From Mycolicibacterium septicum DSM 44393 (GTDB taxonomy: Bacteria; Actinomycetota; Actinomycetes; Mycobacteriales; Mycobacteriaceae): DNA of 64,000 nucleotides. The position numbers and the translations under genes were made by a program. The notes beneath the pieces are model-generated. The model had not been told where the DNA came from. It saw only the letters and a list, made by a program, of their open reading frames with translations, and ran no database searches. The DNA lies in contig NZ_HG322951.1 of NCBI RefSeq assembly GCF_000455325.1, positions 4,136,339-4,200,338 on the forward strand. The letters run 5' to 3'. How positions within the stretch are numbered: the stretch's first letter is position 1; each line of letters starts with the position of its first letter. This document shows positions 43,639 to 52,947 of this stretch, piece after piece.

Positions 43639-45335
43639 CGGGGATCAGCGGGGTCATCGAAATGCTCGAATCGACGCCCGAGATCGCGCTCTTCGTGTGT
43701 CTCGCGCTCGGATTCGCGGTCGGCAAGGTACGGGTCTGGAAGATCTCGCTCGGCGGCGTGGCCGGAACGCTGCTCGTGGCGATCCTGATCGGCATGGCCG
43801 GCGACATCAAGCTGAACGACCAGGTGAAGACTCTCGCCTTCGCGATGTTCATCTTCACGCTCGGGTACGTCTCCGGGCCGACATTCATCGCCAGCCTCAA
43901 TCGCAAGAGCCTGAAGTACGGACTGTTCACCGTCGTCGAGATCGTCTCCGTCCTGGGCATCACCGCGGCGGCGATCCTCATCATGAACCTCGACGTCGGC
44001 ACCGCGGCGGGTCTGCTCGCAGGCGGGGCCACCGAGTCCGCGGTAGTCGGCACGGCCACCGACGCCATCGCCAAACTCCCGCTCTCGGACGCCGAGATCG
44101 CGACACTCCAGGCGAATGTCGGCACCGCGTACTCGATCTCGTACATCTGCGGGCTCATCACCATCGTGTTGCTGTCCAGTCAGTTCTTCCCGCTGATCAT
44201 GCGGGTCTCCCTCCGCGACGAGGCCGCCAAGCTGTGGAAGCAGCTCGGCGGCGGAACCGACGAGGACACCGCCACTCCCGCCGCGCCGCGCATCGTCGGA
44301 CGTGTCTACCAGGTCACGATCGCGGCCGGCGAAAACGTCGCCCACGTCCTGGGCAACCTGGGCGACGAGACCACCATCGAGCAGGTCTCCAGAGGCGGCC
44401 GGCTCCTCGAGGTCCAACCCGATCTCCAACTGGCCTTCAAGGACAAAGTCCTCGTCGTGGGCTTGCGCGACAAGGTCGTCGGAGCCGAGGACGTCATCGG
44501 ACAGGAGGTCGTCGGCGACGACCTGGCGATGAACCTCGACATCGCCGATGTCGTTGTCACCGCCAAGGAACTGAAGACCACGACGCTGGGCCAGTTCAAG
44601 CGAGATGTCCGTGTCGAGGAACGGCGCGGCGTGTTCCTCCAGCGCGTGACCCGCGGCGACAAGGACCTACCCGTCAGCGACGGCACCACGATCCAGCACG
44701 GCGACGTCGTGCGCCTCGCCGGTAACTCTCACGACCTCCAGCGGTTGATCGACCGGATCGGGTTCCGGCTCAACCCGTCGATCACCATCGACCTGGTGTT
44801 CATCTCGATCGGGCTCGTCGCCGGCTTCCTCGTTGGGCGACTGGTCTTGCCGATCGGCGATATCCCACTCACCCTCGGCACCGGCGGCGGCTGCCTGCTC
44901 GCAGGCCTGCTGTTCGGGTGGATCCGCTCCAAGCGGCCCACATTCGGGCAGTACGCCTCGGATGCGGCTGACGTCATCAAGACGCTCGGCCTGGCGGTGT
45001 TCATCTGCGCGGTCGGCCTGTCCTCAGGCCCGCAAGCGGTCTCGCTGGTCAAAGAGTTCGGCATCGGCCTTCCGATCGCGGGTGTCGCGATGACGGCGAT
45101 ACCGGCGTTCGTGTCGCTGTTCGTGGCGTGGAAGATCATGCACCTGCCCGCGCCGCTCGCGCTGGGCGCCATCACCGGCCAGCAGTGCTCGACGCCGGGC
45201 GTCACCGCGGTCCAGCAGGCGGCGGGCAATGCCACTCCGTTGATGGCCTACACGATCGTCTACGCGTTCTCCAACGTCGCGTTGCCCCTACTCGGCCCGA
45301 TCGTGGTGGCAATGGCACACGCCCTGGGATCCTGA
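43635..45335 (+). CDS. AspT/YidE-type antiporter (second copy)
   Basis: 566-residue aspartate-alanine exchanger-type permease. Two duplicated membrane halves (about 10-190 and 385-566) flank two TrkA-C/RCK-C domains (about 220-370), with the family pattern FTLGYVSGPTF and GGATESAVVG in the first half and FGWIRSKRPTFG and TGQQCSTPGVTAVQQAAGN in the second. It converges on the aspT-aspD operon with 50 bp between stops. Likely exchanges amino or dicarboxylic acids; specificity not shown. Confidence 0.88.
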   Translation: MTGISGVIEMLESTPEIALFVCLALGFAVGKVRVWKISLGGVAGTLLVAILIGMAGDIKLNDQVKTLAFAMFIFTLGYVSGPTFIASLNRKSLKYGLFTVVEIVSVLGITAAAILIMNLDVGTAAGLLAGGATESAVVGTATDAIAKLPLSDAEIATLQANVGTAYSISYICGLITIVLLSSQFFPLIMRVSLRDEAAKLWKQLGGGTDEDTATPAAPRIVGRVYQVTIAAGENVAHVLGNLGDETTIEQVSRGGRLLEVQPDLQLAFKDKVLVVGLRDKVVGAEDVIGQEVVGDDLAMNLDIADVVVTAKELKTTTLGQFKRDVRVEERRGVFLQRVTRGDKDLPVSDGTTIQHGDVVRLAGNSHDLQRLIDRIGFRLNPSITIDLVFISIGLVAGFLVGRLVLPIGDIPLTLGTGGGCLLAGLLFGWIRSKRPTFGQYASDAADVIKTLGLAVFICAVGLSSGPQAVSLVKEFGIGLPIAGVAMTAIPAFVSLFVAWKIMHLPAPLALGAITGQQCSTPGVTAVQQAAGNATPLMAYTIVYAFSNVALPLLGPIVVAMAHALGS

Positions 45336-45385
45336 ACCCGCGGCCCGGAGAACCAATACCGTCCGGGCCGTGCGGGTTCCGGCCG

Positions 45386-47026
45386 TCAGCCCTTCTTGCC
45401 CTTGCTGTCCCCGTACTCGGCGAGGTACTCCTCGCACACCGTGATCATCGCCGCGCCGATCTCCTCGTACTGCTTGTCGCGCAGGTTGGCCAGAGAGACC
45501 CGGACCGACCACTCGGGCCCCTCGAACCCGCCACCGTTGAGCAGTACCACACCGGTCTGCTCGGCCAACCGGAACAGGATGTCCGTGGGTTCGTAGTTGG
45601 CCTCGACGAACTCGATGAACTTCGGATCCGAGGTGCGCTCGGCGGCCCACACCAGGAAGTCGAGTTCCACGTAGTAGGCGACCCGGTTCGGATCGGGCTC
45701 GATGTCGATCTGCATCCCGCGCTGTAATGCCTTGTACCGCCTGGCGATCAATGCCTGCGCCTGGTGCTTGTAGTAGTCCTCCTTGTCCAGCAGGCAATAC
45801 GCGGAGAACAGCAGCATCTGGCACTGCTGGGGCAGTGACAGCCCTGCGGTGTGATTGAGCGCCACATTGCGGCTGTCGGCCACCAGACGGTCGATGAACT
45901 TGATGTTGCGCGGTGTCAACGTCAATGGCGCATATCGCTTGTCGAGATGGACCTTGTCCTCCTCCGACAGCGCGGCCAGCTTCTCGTCGAGCACGTTGTC
46001 GGCCGCGATGCCGATGGTGCCCAGCCGCCAGCCGGTGGCGCCGAAGTACTTCGAGAACGAGTAGACGGTGATGGTGTTGCGGGGCGCGGCGCCCATCAGC
46101 GATTGGAAGCCGTCGATGAAGGTGCCGTAGACGTCGTCGGTGATGACGATGAGGTCCTGCCGCTTGTTGTTGACGACGTCGGCGATCCGCTCGAGTGTCC
46201 CTGGCGCGATGCGTACCGACGGTGGGTTGGTCGGGTTGACGCAGTAGAGAATCTTGATGTCCGGGTCCAGCAGCTTGTCGATCTCCGAGTCGGGGAACTG
46301 CCAGGAGTGCCTGCCGTCCTCGAAAGTGGCCGACGCCTCGATGTAGACGCGCTCGAAATCGAACTCGTCGAGTTCGGTGATCTCCAGATACGGCGTGAAG
46401 ATCGGCACCATCAGCGCGACCTTGTCGCCGCGGTGCATCAGCCGGTTGAGCATCAGCGAGTCGAAGATGTAGCACATCGCCGCGGTGCCGCCCTCGACGG
46501 CGAACAGGTCGTAGTCACCGAGGTCCTTGCCGGGCACCAGTTCCTGCATCAGGTAGCGCTTGGTGATCTCGTGGTTGTGCTTGAGCATCCGGTCAGGCTC
46601 GGGATAGTGATCGCCGATGATCGAGTCGGCCAGCTCCCACACGAAAGAGTCTGCGTCGAAACCGCATTCGTCGACACCGTAGCCCAATGTCTGCAAGAGC
46701 AGTTTGATCCCCGGCTGTCCCTTGCGGTCGGCGAGCCACGCCCGGAACCGGTCGGCGATGCCGTCCTTCTGTGGCACACCGACGAGTTCGTGGTCCCACT
46801 CCCGGTCCGCACGCGATTCCTCGAGCGCGAAAGTTCCCAGGGCGAAGAAGGCCTCCCGCGGTGTGGTGGCGATGAAGTTCGGGTTGCCGCGGCCGGCGTT
46901 GAGCATGTGGAAGGTCGAGCGCTCCTCCAGTTCGTCGGCCAGTTCGATCAGCTTGGACTTGAGTTCGAACGGCGAGAGCTGCTGAAGTTCGACGATCTCC
47001 TCACGGGAGATGTGTTCGAAGGTCAT
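45386..47026 (-). CDS. aspD: Bifunctional aspartate transaminase/aspartate 4-decarboxylase
   Basis: 546-residue PLP enzyme of the AspD type, converting L-aspartate to L-alanine and CO2. The PLP lysine lies in YSFSKYFGATGWR (K about 326), with CVNPTNPPSV, TDDVYGTF and a C-terminal VRVSLANLRD Arg loop, all as in the large AspD family (~530-550 residues, longer than plain aminotransferases). AAAGGACC ribosome site before ATG 47026. It follows aspT by 27 bp; together with the antiporter it forms a decarboxylation cycle that can generate proton motive force. Confidence 0.93.
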   Translation of the reverse strand: MTFEHISREEIVELQQLSPFELKSKLIELADELEERSTFHMLNAGRGNPNFIATTPREAFFALGTFALEESRADREWDHELVGVPQKDGIADRFRAWLADRKGQPGIKLLLQTLGYGVDECGFDADSFVWELADSIIGDHYPEPDRMLKHNHEITKRYLMQELVPGKDLGDYDLFAVEGGTAAMCYIFDSLMLNRLMHRGDKVALMVPIFTPYLEITELDEFDFERVYIEASATFEDGRHSWQFPDSEIDKLLDPDIKILYCVNPTNPPSVRIAPGTLERIADVVNNKRQDLIVITDDVYGTFIDGFQSLMGAAPRNTITVYSFSKYFGATGWRLGTIGIAADNVLDEKLAALSEEDKVHLDKRYAPLTLTPRNIKFIDRLVADSRNVALNHTAGLSLPQQCQMLLFSAYCLLDKEDYYKHQAQALIARRYKALQRGMQIDIEPDPNRVAYYVELDFLVWAAERTSDPKFIEFVEANYEPTDILFRLAEQTGVVLLNGGGFEGPEWSVRVSLANLRDKQYEEIGAAMITVCEEYLAEYGDSKGKKG

Positions 47027-47053
47027 CGAAGGTCCTTTCGGGGATCGTGGCGG

Positions 47054-48778
47054 CTAGGCCATGAAAGCGACGACGACGGCGCCGCCGATGGACAGGAAAA
47101 TGTTCCCGATGGCATAGGGCACCGTGAAACCCAGCAGCGGCACACTGGATTTCGCGGCCTCGCGCACCGATCCGACCGCCGCGGTGGTGGTCTGCGCGCC
47201 GGTCAGCATGCCCAGCGTCAGTACCGGGTCGAACTTGAAGACGTACCTGGCCATGAACGTCATCAGCACCAGCGGCACCATCGTGACCACCACACCGGCC
47301 AGGAACAGGGACACGCCGTAGTTCTGTAAACCCTTGATGAAGCCGGGGCCTGAGGTGATGCCCACGATGGCGATGAACGCGGTCAGGCCGACGCCTTCGA
47401 AGAACCACTGTGCGCCAGGGGGTATGCGGCCGAAGGTCGGCGATTTCGATCGGCGCCAGCCGATCAGCAGACCCATCAGCAGCGCACCCACACTGGTCGT
47501 GAGCGACAGCGGGATGTTCTCCACCATGAGGGTGGGAAGCCCGATCAGCGCACCGACGGCGACGCCGAGGCCCACGGTCACCATGTCGGTCTCCGGAGTG
47601 GTGCGCTCCGGATAGCCGACGAGGGCAACGGTGTTCTCGATCAGGTGACGTTCCCCGACCAGACGGACCTCGTCTCCCTGCCGCAGTTTCACCTCGGAGG
47701 CGATCGGGATCTCGTGGCCGGCCCGCATGATGCGCTTGAGATAGACGCCGCGGAAGTCGGGGTCGGCGGAAGCCTGTCCGATCGTCATACCGTCGACGCT
47801 GTGTTTGGTGAGCACGACGTCGAGTTCCTCGAGGGGATAGGACAGCAGGTCCGGGTCATCGACCTCCTCACACAGGTCGGTGATCGGTCCGCCGATGACC
47901 CACTCCCGCCGTCCGCTCACCGCGACATCGTCACCCGGGAACACCCGGAGATCGGCTGCGGCAGGCACGATCTTGCCGTCGTGGCGGACCTGCGCGATGG
48001 ACACGCGGCCGCCGGTCTCCTGGCGCAGGAAGTCCTCGATCTCCGTGACCGTCATACCTTCGCCGTGCCGCTCGGGCAGCCCGCGCACGATCCGGTAGGA
48101 CCGTCGCACGATCTGGTCGTAGGCCGGCAGCACGTCGGCGACCTCTTCCCGGAAGCCCAGCTTCTTCTCGAGATCCTTCGCCGATGCCGGGAGGTCCCGG
48201 ATACCGAGCAGACGGGGGGCGATGCTGCCGCAGTAGATCGCCGCGCCGATCGTGCCGAAGATGTAGGTGACCGCGTACCCGACCGACACCAGGTCCTGCC
48301 ATTGCCGCATGGTGTCGGCTCCGATGTTGAGGTCGGCGATCGACGTCTGGGCGACACCGATGATCGCCGACTGCGTCAGAGCCCCGGATGCGAGGCCGGC
48401 CGCCAGGCCAGGGTCGTAGTCGAGCACCTTGGCCAGCACGATCACCGTGGCCAGGCCGACGACGATCAGGATGACGGTGAACACCGCCTGCGGCAGTCCG
48501 TCACCCTTGAGACCCGAAAAGAACTGCGGCCCAAGCTTGTACCCGAGCGCGAACAGGAACAGCAGGAAGAACACCTGCTTGACCACACCGTCGATGTGGA
48601 TGCTGTCGCCACCGGTCTGGAACACCGCGCCGAGGATGACGCCGCACAGCAGCGTCGCGGTGACCGCGCCGAGACCCAGACCCTTGTACTGGAATCTTCC
48701 GAAGAAATAGCCGCCGGCCAGCGCCAGGAAGATCGGAATCTCGGGATGGTCGATGAATGCCCGCGCGATGTTGTGCAA
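47054..48778 (-). CDS. aspT: Aspartate-alanine antiporter AspT
   Basis: 574 residues, with the same duplicated membrane halves and two central RCK-C domains as its neighbour at 43635. Motifs include LFALGYKLGPQFFSGL, SGALTQSAIIG, GWRRSKSPTFG and TGAQTTTAAVGSVREAA. TTG at 48778 with AGGGGAA about 5 nt upstream is the most likely start. Imports L-aspartate in exchange for L-alanine. Being first in the operon with aspD supports this. The 295 bp before the next gene (48779-49073) hold only promoter sequence. Confidence 0.92.
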   Translation of the reverse strand: MHNIARAFIDHPEIPIFLALAGGYFFGRFQYKGLGLGAVTATLLCGVILGAVFQTGGDSIHIDGVVKQVFFLLFLFALGYKLGPQFFSGLKGDGLPQAVFTVILIVVGLATVIVLAKVLDYDPGLAAGLASGALTQSAIIGVAQTSIADLNIGADTMRQWQDLVSVGYAVTYIFGTIGAAIYCGSIAPRLLGIRDLPASAKDLEKKLGFREEVADVLPAYDQIVRRSYRIVRGLPERHGEGMTVTEIEDFLRQETGGRVSIAQVRHDGKIVPAAADLRVFPGDDVAVSGRREWVIGGPITDLCEEVDDPDLLSYPLEELDVVLTKHSVDGMTIGQASADPDFRGVYLKRIMRAGHEIPIASEVKLRQGDEVRLVGERHLIENTVALVGYPERTTPETDMVTVGLGVAVGALIGLPTLMVENIPLSLTTSVGALLMGLLIGWRRSKSPTFGRIPPGAQWFFEGVGLTAFIAIVGITSGPGFIKGLQNYGVSLFLAGVVVTMVPLVLMTFMARYVFKFDPVLTLGMLTGAQTTTAAVGSVREAAKSSVPLLGFTVPYAIGNIFLSIGGAVVVAFMA

Positions 48779-49073
48779 GACGTTCCCCTACGCATGCTGA
48801 CGGACAGGATCGACAACACTGCCACCGTATTACCCGAACTCGGGTGTGTCCGGGTTTCTTTCACATCTCCCCCAGTCGCACAGACCGCGAGCAGTTCGAT
48901 TTGCCCTCACAGCCAAATGATTTCGCGCCGATCCATCCGTCGAACGGGAAAACCGTCGTGGCCCACCCGCACGGCGCCGGGCATCAGTTCGTTCTCGCGG
49001 GAGTAGAACCAGGATTTTCTGCGCGCATGTCGAAATCCCTACGGTCGTGGCAGAAGAGTGGGATCGTACAGAT

Positions 49074-49475
49074 ATGCGATCAACAGAGATCGTCAGGGCA
49101 TTCTGGGACGACGTCTGGAACGCCCACGAAGCCGATGCCCTCGGCCGCTTCGCCGCCGCCGACATCGTCATCGAAGCAGGCGGTCAGAAAATCTCTGGAA
49201 TAGACGACGTCGAACACTGGGTGCAGCAATTCCTCGATCACGTCAACGACTTGCACATCAACCCACTCGAGTCCTTTCAGAACGAGGACGGCACCCGCGT
49301 CACCTCCCGGTGGGTACTGACGGGGACCAACAACGGCATCCTCGGCACCGAACCCGACGGTAAACCGATCGCCATGACCGGCACCGCTGTCTGGTCCGTG
49401 GCCGACGGCAAGCTGCAGCACGGTTGGGTCGAACAGGCCTCGTTCGAGCTGTACCACTCGCTGCTCACGAAGTAG
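49074..49475 (+). CDS. NTF2-like/SnoaL-type protein
   Basis: 133 residues in the cone-like NTF2 fold pattern: VRAFWDDVWNAHEADALGRF helix pair, then IDDVEHWVQQFLDHVNDLHI and four strands ending LQHGWVEQASFELYHSL. ATG at 49074 begins as family members do; a GTG at 49047 is an alternative. Could be an isomerase/dehydratase-type enzyme or a binding protein; substrate unknown. Confidence 0.8.
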   Translation: MRSTEIVRAFWDDVWNAHEADALGRFAAADIVIEAGGQKISGIDDVEHWVQQFLDHVNDLHINPLESFQNEDGTRVTSRWVLTGTNNGILGTEPDGKPIAMTGTAVWSVADGKLQHGWVEQASFELYHSLLTK

Positions 49476-49481
49476 CACGCC

Positions 49482-49715
49482 GTGCGGGCACGATTCGGGC
49501 GGCGGGCAATGGCGGCGAGCACGCTCGCCCTATCCGCGATCGTCAGCGCGCCGAACGCCTCGGCCGGACCGATCGCAACCTGCACCAGCGACGTTGTCGA
49601 TGGCGTCGAGGTCGATTACTGCGTCGGCAACCCGAACGCGCCCACCGACACCGTCAGCGGGGTGCCGGGCGTCAATGTGGACTTCGAATTCGGTTTCGGC
49701 ATCGGCCTGGGCTGA
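49482..49715 (+). CDS. Small secreted protein
   Basis: 77 residues from a GTG at 49482, 6 bp after the previous stop. Signal peptide ending APNASA (about 28), then a short mature part with two Cys (CTSD, YCVGN) and a hydrophobic Gly/Phe-rich end. The mature region resembles a family of short mycobacterial exported proteins; function unknown. Confidence 0.7.
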   Translation: MRARFGRRAMAASTLALSAIVSAPNASAGPIATCTSDVVDGVEVDYCVGNPNAPTDTVSGVPGVNVDFEFGFGIGLG

Positions 49716-49958
49716 CCATCGGCGTGACATCCGCTGAGGTGTCTGGGTGTCGATTCCGGGCAGGTCAGAACCATTTCCGGACGTCATCGTCGCGTGACGC
49801 GCCAAGAAGTTGGGCAAAAATCCTGGTCGACGTGGCGACGAAGGTGAAGTCGCCATGACCACTCCGAGTCGGCGGCTGCATCAAACGGACCACGTTGGGC
49901 GATGGGCCGGAGCAGAATTCGAATTCGTAGCGGCCCCAAATTCGAGTACACGAATCGG

Positions 49959-50543
49959 ATGAAGAGAATGAAGAAGCTCATAACTTGCTCTTCGGTGGTG
50001 TCTTTCGGCTTCTGTGCGTCAATGTTTCTCCCGGCCGGATCGGCGCACGCCGACCTCTGCCCATATCCCGGCGTTGGGTCCGGCGGCGGCGCGCTGTTCG
50101 CGCAAGGTGGCTTTTGCGACTATCCGACCGAGATCAACGGCTCGCATATGCACTGCGAGGCAGGTGGTTTCGGCGTCAACGGCGTTCTCGGTGCCGCCAA
50201 CGGCGGCGGTAGCTTCGCATTCGGTGGCGCAGGTGTCGGCGCCCTCAGCTGTACGTGGCGCTGTCCAGATGGCGAGATGGCACCAGCACCCAACCCGCCA
50301 GGGTTGTGGAGGGAATACATGGTGGTGATGAACTCCACGAATTTCTGCAAAGACCACATGGCCCCGGACGGTTTCTGGAGCGAACCGGTCTTGCCCACCG
50401 AGGGAATCCCGCCAGATGAGCGACCACCTGAGACACCGGAAATACCGGGACCACGGATCCCCGCACCGGGACCTCCAGCACCCGCGCTGGATGTAACACC
50501 GGGGACACCGGGAGCTTTGACACCAGGAATACCGAATCCGTAA
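49959..50543 (+). CDS. Secreted Cys-containing protein with Pro-rich tail
   Basis: 194 residues. Signal peptide (ending SAHA, about 30), a mature domain with six to seven Cys (CPYPG, FCDYP, HCEAGG, SCTWRC, NFCKD) likely to form disulfides, and a Pro-rich tail (last ~50 residues). ATG at 49959; a second ATG three codons on also fits. Resembles mycobacterial secreted proteins of unknown function. Confidence 0.75.
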   Translation: MKRMKKLITCSSVVSFGFCASMFLPAGSAHADLCPYPGVGSGGGALFAQGGFCDYPTEINGSHMHCEAGGFGVNGVLGAANGGGSFAFGGAGVGALSCTWRCPDGEMAPAPNPPGLWREYMVVMNSTNFCKDHMAPDGFWSEPVLPTEGIPPDERPPETPEIPGPRIPAPGPPAPALDVTPGTPGALTPGIPNP

Positions 50544-50702
50544 TTGACCGGCGAGCCGCGCGGATGGTTGTGTACGTGGCCTTCGGCGCGATCGTGTACC
50601 GGCGACCCGGCCGCATCGTCGGCACGACCGGCAGTCGCAGGACCATCGCGCCGCAACCGGCCGTCCCGACCGGTTTGGGTACAGCGTTTGGGTACGGACA
50701 TG

Positions 50703-50734
50703 AAAAAGGCGGTTCCCGAACCTCGGAAACCGCC
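50703..50734 (-). terminator. Rho-independent terminator after tRNA-Pro
   Basis: Minus-strand hairpin GGCGGTTTCC/GGGAACCGCC with a 7-nt loop and five T after it, 22 nt downstream of the tRNA 3' end. Confidence 0.85.
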
Positions 50735-50755
50735 TCTGACCTGCTACTTCATCTG

Positions 50756-50829
<74 letters not shown>

Positions 50830-50909
50830 CTTGCTTCCGGCTTGCACCGGCAGCGAGTCGAAAGCTTACCGTAGAGACTCGCTTTCGCCCCAATCGCTCC
50901 CCCGTTGTG

Positions 50910-51851
50910 TCACCGCGCTGCGGTGTCCGGCTCGTCTGCCAGCTCTTCTTCGGCAGGCTCCTCGGCGTCGAGCTCCTCGGGCAGGTATTCCGGCGCCCGC
51001 GACGTCCGCCAGGCGTACAACACCAGTCCGGCCCACGCGACGGCGATCGTGACGTAGATGGCCGTCGAGGCGGCTCCGTGGATGCCGAAGTACTTCAGCA
51101 GCTTCTGTGCATTGGTCAGCACGATCACGCCGCCCACCGCGGTGCCCAGAAGCGCGGGGCTGACCTTCGACACCAACCAGGCCGCCAGCGGTGCGGCCAG
51201 GACACCGCCCACCGCCAGGCCCGCCACGATCGGGAGGTTGTGCAGGAAGTCCGACCGCAGGCCCACCAGGAAGCCCAGCGACGCCGATACCGCGACCAGG
51301 AACTCCGAGGCGCTCACCGATCCGATCACCGTGCGGGGCGCGGTCTTGCCCTGCGACAGCAGCGTGCTGGTGGTCACCGGACCCCAGCCGCCACCACCGG
51401 AGGCGTCGATGAAGCCGCCGAACAAGCCCAGCGGGGTCAGGAACTTCGCGGTGTGCGAGGAGCTGCCGGTACGGAACGCCGGCGGCGAACCCAGTGAGAA
51501 CCGCAGCAGCACGTACACGCCGATGCCGAGCAGGATCGAGGCCATCAGCGGCGCGGCGTCCTCGGTCGACAGCGAGGAGAGCACCGTGGCCCCGAGGAAT
51601 GCGCCGATCGCGCCGGGCACACCGAGCTTGAGCACGATGCTCCAGTCGATGTTCTTGAACCGCCAATGCGACAGACCCGACGCCAGCGTGGTGCCGACCT
51701 CCGCCAGGTGCACCGCGGCGCTGGCCTGCGCCGAGGCCACCCCGCTGAGCACCAGCAGGGTCGAGGCGGTGACACCGAAGGCCATGCCGAGCGCACCATC
51801 GACCAACTGGGCCCCGAGGCCGACGAGCGTGAAGATCAGAAGCGAACGCAT
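50910..51851 (-). CDS. TauE/SafE-family permease (TSUP), copy 1
   Basis: 313 residues with about eight membrane helices in two halves, and the family pattern GLGAQLVDGALGMAFGV near the N-terminus and FGGFIDASGGGGWGPV near residue 140. Such proteins export sulfite or other sulfonate/organic anions; specific cargo unknown. The acidic C-terminal tail (EELDAEEPAEEE) is cytoplasmic. Upstream of the tRNA on the same strand. Confidence 0.88.
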   Translation of the reverse strand: MRSLLIFTLVGLGAQLVDGALGMAFGVTASTLLVLSGVASAQASAAVHLAEVGTTLASGLSHWRFKNIDWSIVLKLGVPGAIGAFLGATVLSSLSTEDAAPLMASILLGIGVYVLLRFSLGSPPAFRTGSSSHTAKFLTPLGLFGGFIDASGGGGWGPVTTSTLLSQGKTAPRTVIGSVSASEFLVAVSASLGFLVGLRSDFLHNLPIVAGLAVGGVLAAPLAAWLVSKVSPALLGTAVGGVIVLTNAQKLLKYFGIHGAASTAIYVTIAVAWAGLVLYAWRTSRAPEYLPEELDAEEPAEEELADEPDTAAR

Positions 51852-52094
51852 GGGTTCGGCTGCTTTCGATTGTGGTCGCCGGGCGACCTGATGACTGACG
51901 GGCGCGGATCAGATGCGCGCGCGACACCATTCGTCGAAAGCCATCAACCGGCGCGACGGCCAGAACGGCTCGAGAGCAGCAAGGGTAGACGGTGCGGTTC
52001 GGTATGCACGTTCAGCCACCGGTCGCCCCTCTCCCTCGTCGTTAGACAGACTGAGCAAGCCTACAAGAGCGTGGGCGGGATCCCGTCGATGGGC

Positions 52095-52877
52095 TCACAC
52101 CGTCAGCAACCGGTACAGCCCGATCAGGCCCACCACCACGATCACGGCCCGCAACGCGTTCGGCGACAGCCGGCGGCCGTAGTGCGCGCCGAGGAATCCG
52201 CCGATCAGCGAACCGATCGCGATCAGGCCCGCCGCCTCCCAGCTGATCCGGTCGAACGCGACGATCGTGTAGGCCAGCGCCGCCACGATGTTGACCAACA
52301 ACGACAGCAGGTTCTTGGCGGCGTTCATCCGCTGCATCGACTCGGGCAACAGCGCACCCATCACCGCGATAAGCAGGATTCCCTGGGCGGCGGTGAAGTA
52401 GCCGCCGTAGACACCGACCGCAAACGTGCCGATCACCAGCACAGCCATGCGCTTCGGGCTGACATGGTCGGCCGACTGCCCGGACGCCTCCGCGCGCTGC
52501 CGTGCCCAGGCTTGGATCCGCGGGCCGACGACCACCAGAACCAGGGCCAGGATGAGCAGGATCGGCACCACTGTGACGAACACTTTTTCCGGCAGGTGCA
52601 GCAGCAGCCAGGAGCCCAGGCCGGCGCCGATCACCGATCCGGGAATCTGCCAGCGCAGCCGCTTCCACTGCCCGCGCAGTTCGCGCCGGTAACCCCAGGT
52701 GCCCGAAACCCCGCCGGCCACCAGACCGACGGCATTCGACATCGTCGACGTGACCGGCGGAATCCCCAGCGCCACCAGCGTGGGGAAGGTGATGAGCGTG
52801 CCGGACCCGACGATGGCGTTGATCGCTCCCGCGCCGACGCCGGCCAGGGCGATCAGGATCATGTGGGTGACAGACAC
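52095..52877 (-). CDS. TauE/SafE-family permease (TSUP), copy 2
   Basis: 260 residues from a GTG at 52877 (AGGGTGG upstream). Pattern GVGAGAINAIVGSGTLITFP at the N-terminus and GVYGGYFTAAQGILL near 165. Seven or eight membrane helices. Separated from copy 1 by 243 bp of noncoding DNA, so it is probably not a simple tandem duplicate in one transcript; the two share only family motifs. Confidence 0.85.
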   Translation of the reverse strand: MSVTHMILIALAGVGAGAINAIVGSGTLITFPTLVALGIPPVTSTMSNAVGLVAGGVSGTWGYRRELRGQWKRLRWQIPGSVIGAGLGSWLLLHLPEKVFVTVVPILLILALVLVVVGPRIQAWARQRAEASGQSADHVSPKRMAVLVIGTFAVGVYGGYFTAAQGILLIAVMGALLPESMQRMNAAKNLLSLLVNIVAALAYTIVAFDRISWEAAGLIAIGSLIGGFLGAHYGRRLSPNALRAVIVVVGLIGLYRLLTV

Positions 52878-52947
52878 TCGGGCCACCCTATCGGCCCGAC
52901 TTGTGCACGGCGCGTCACGCCAGGCGTTACCCGGCGTGCACAAATCA

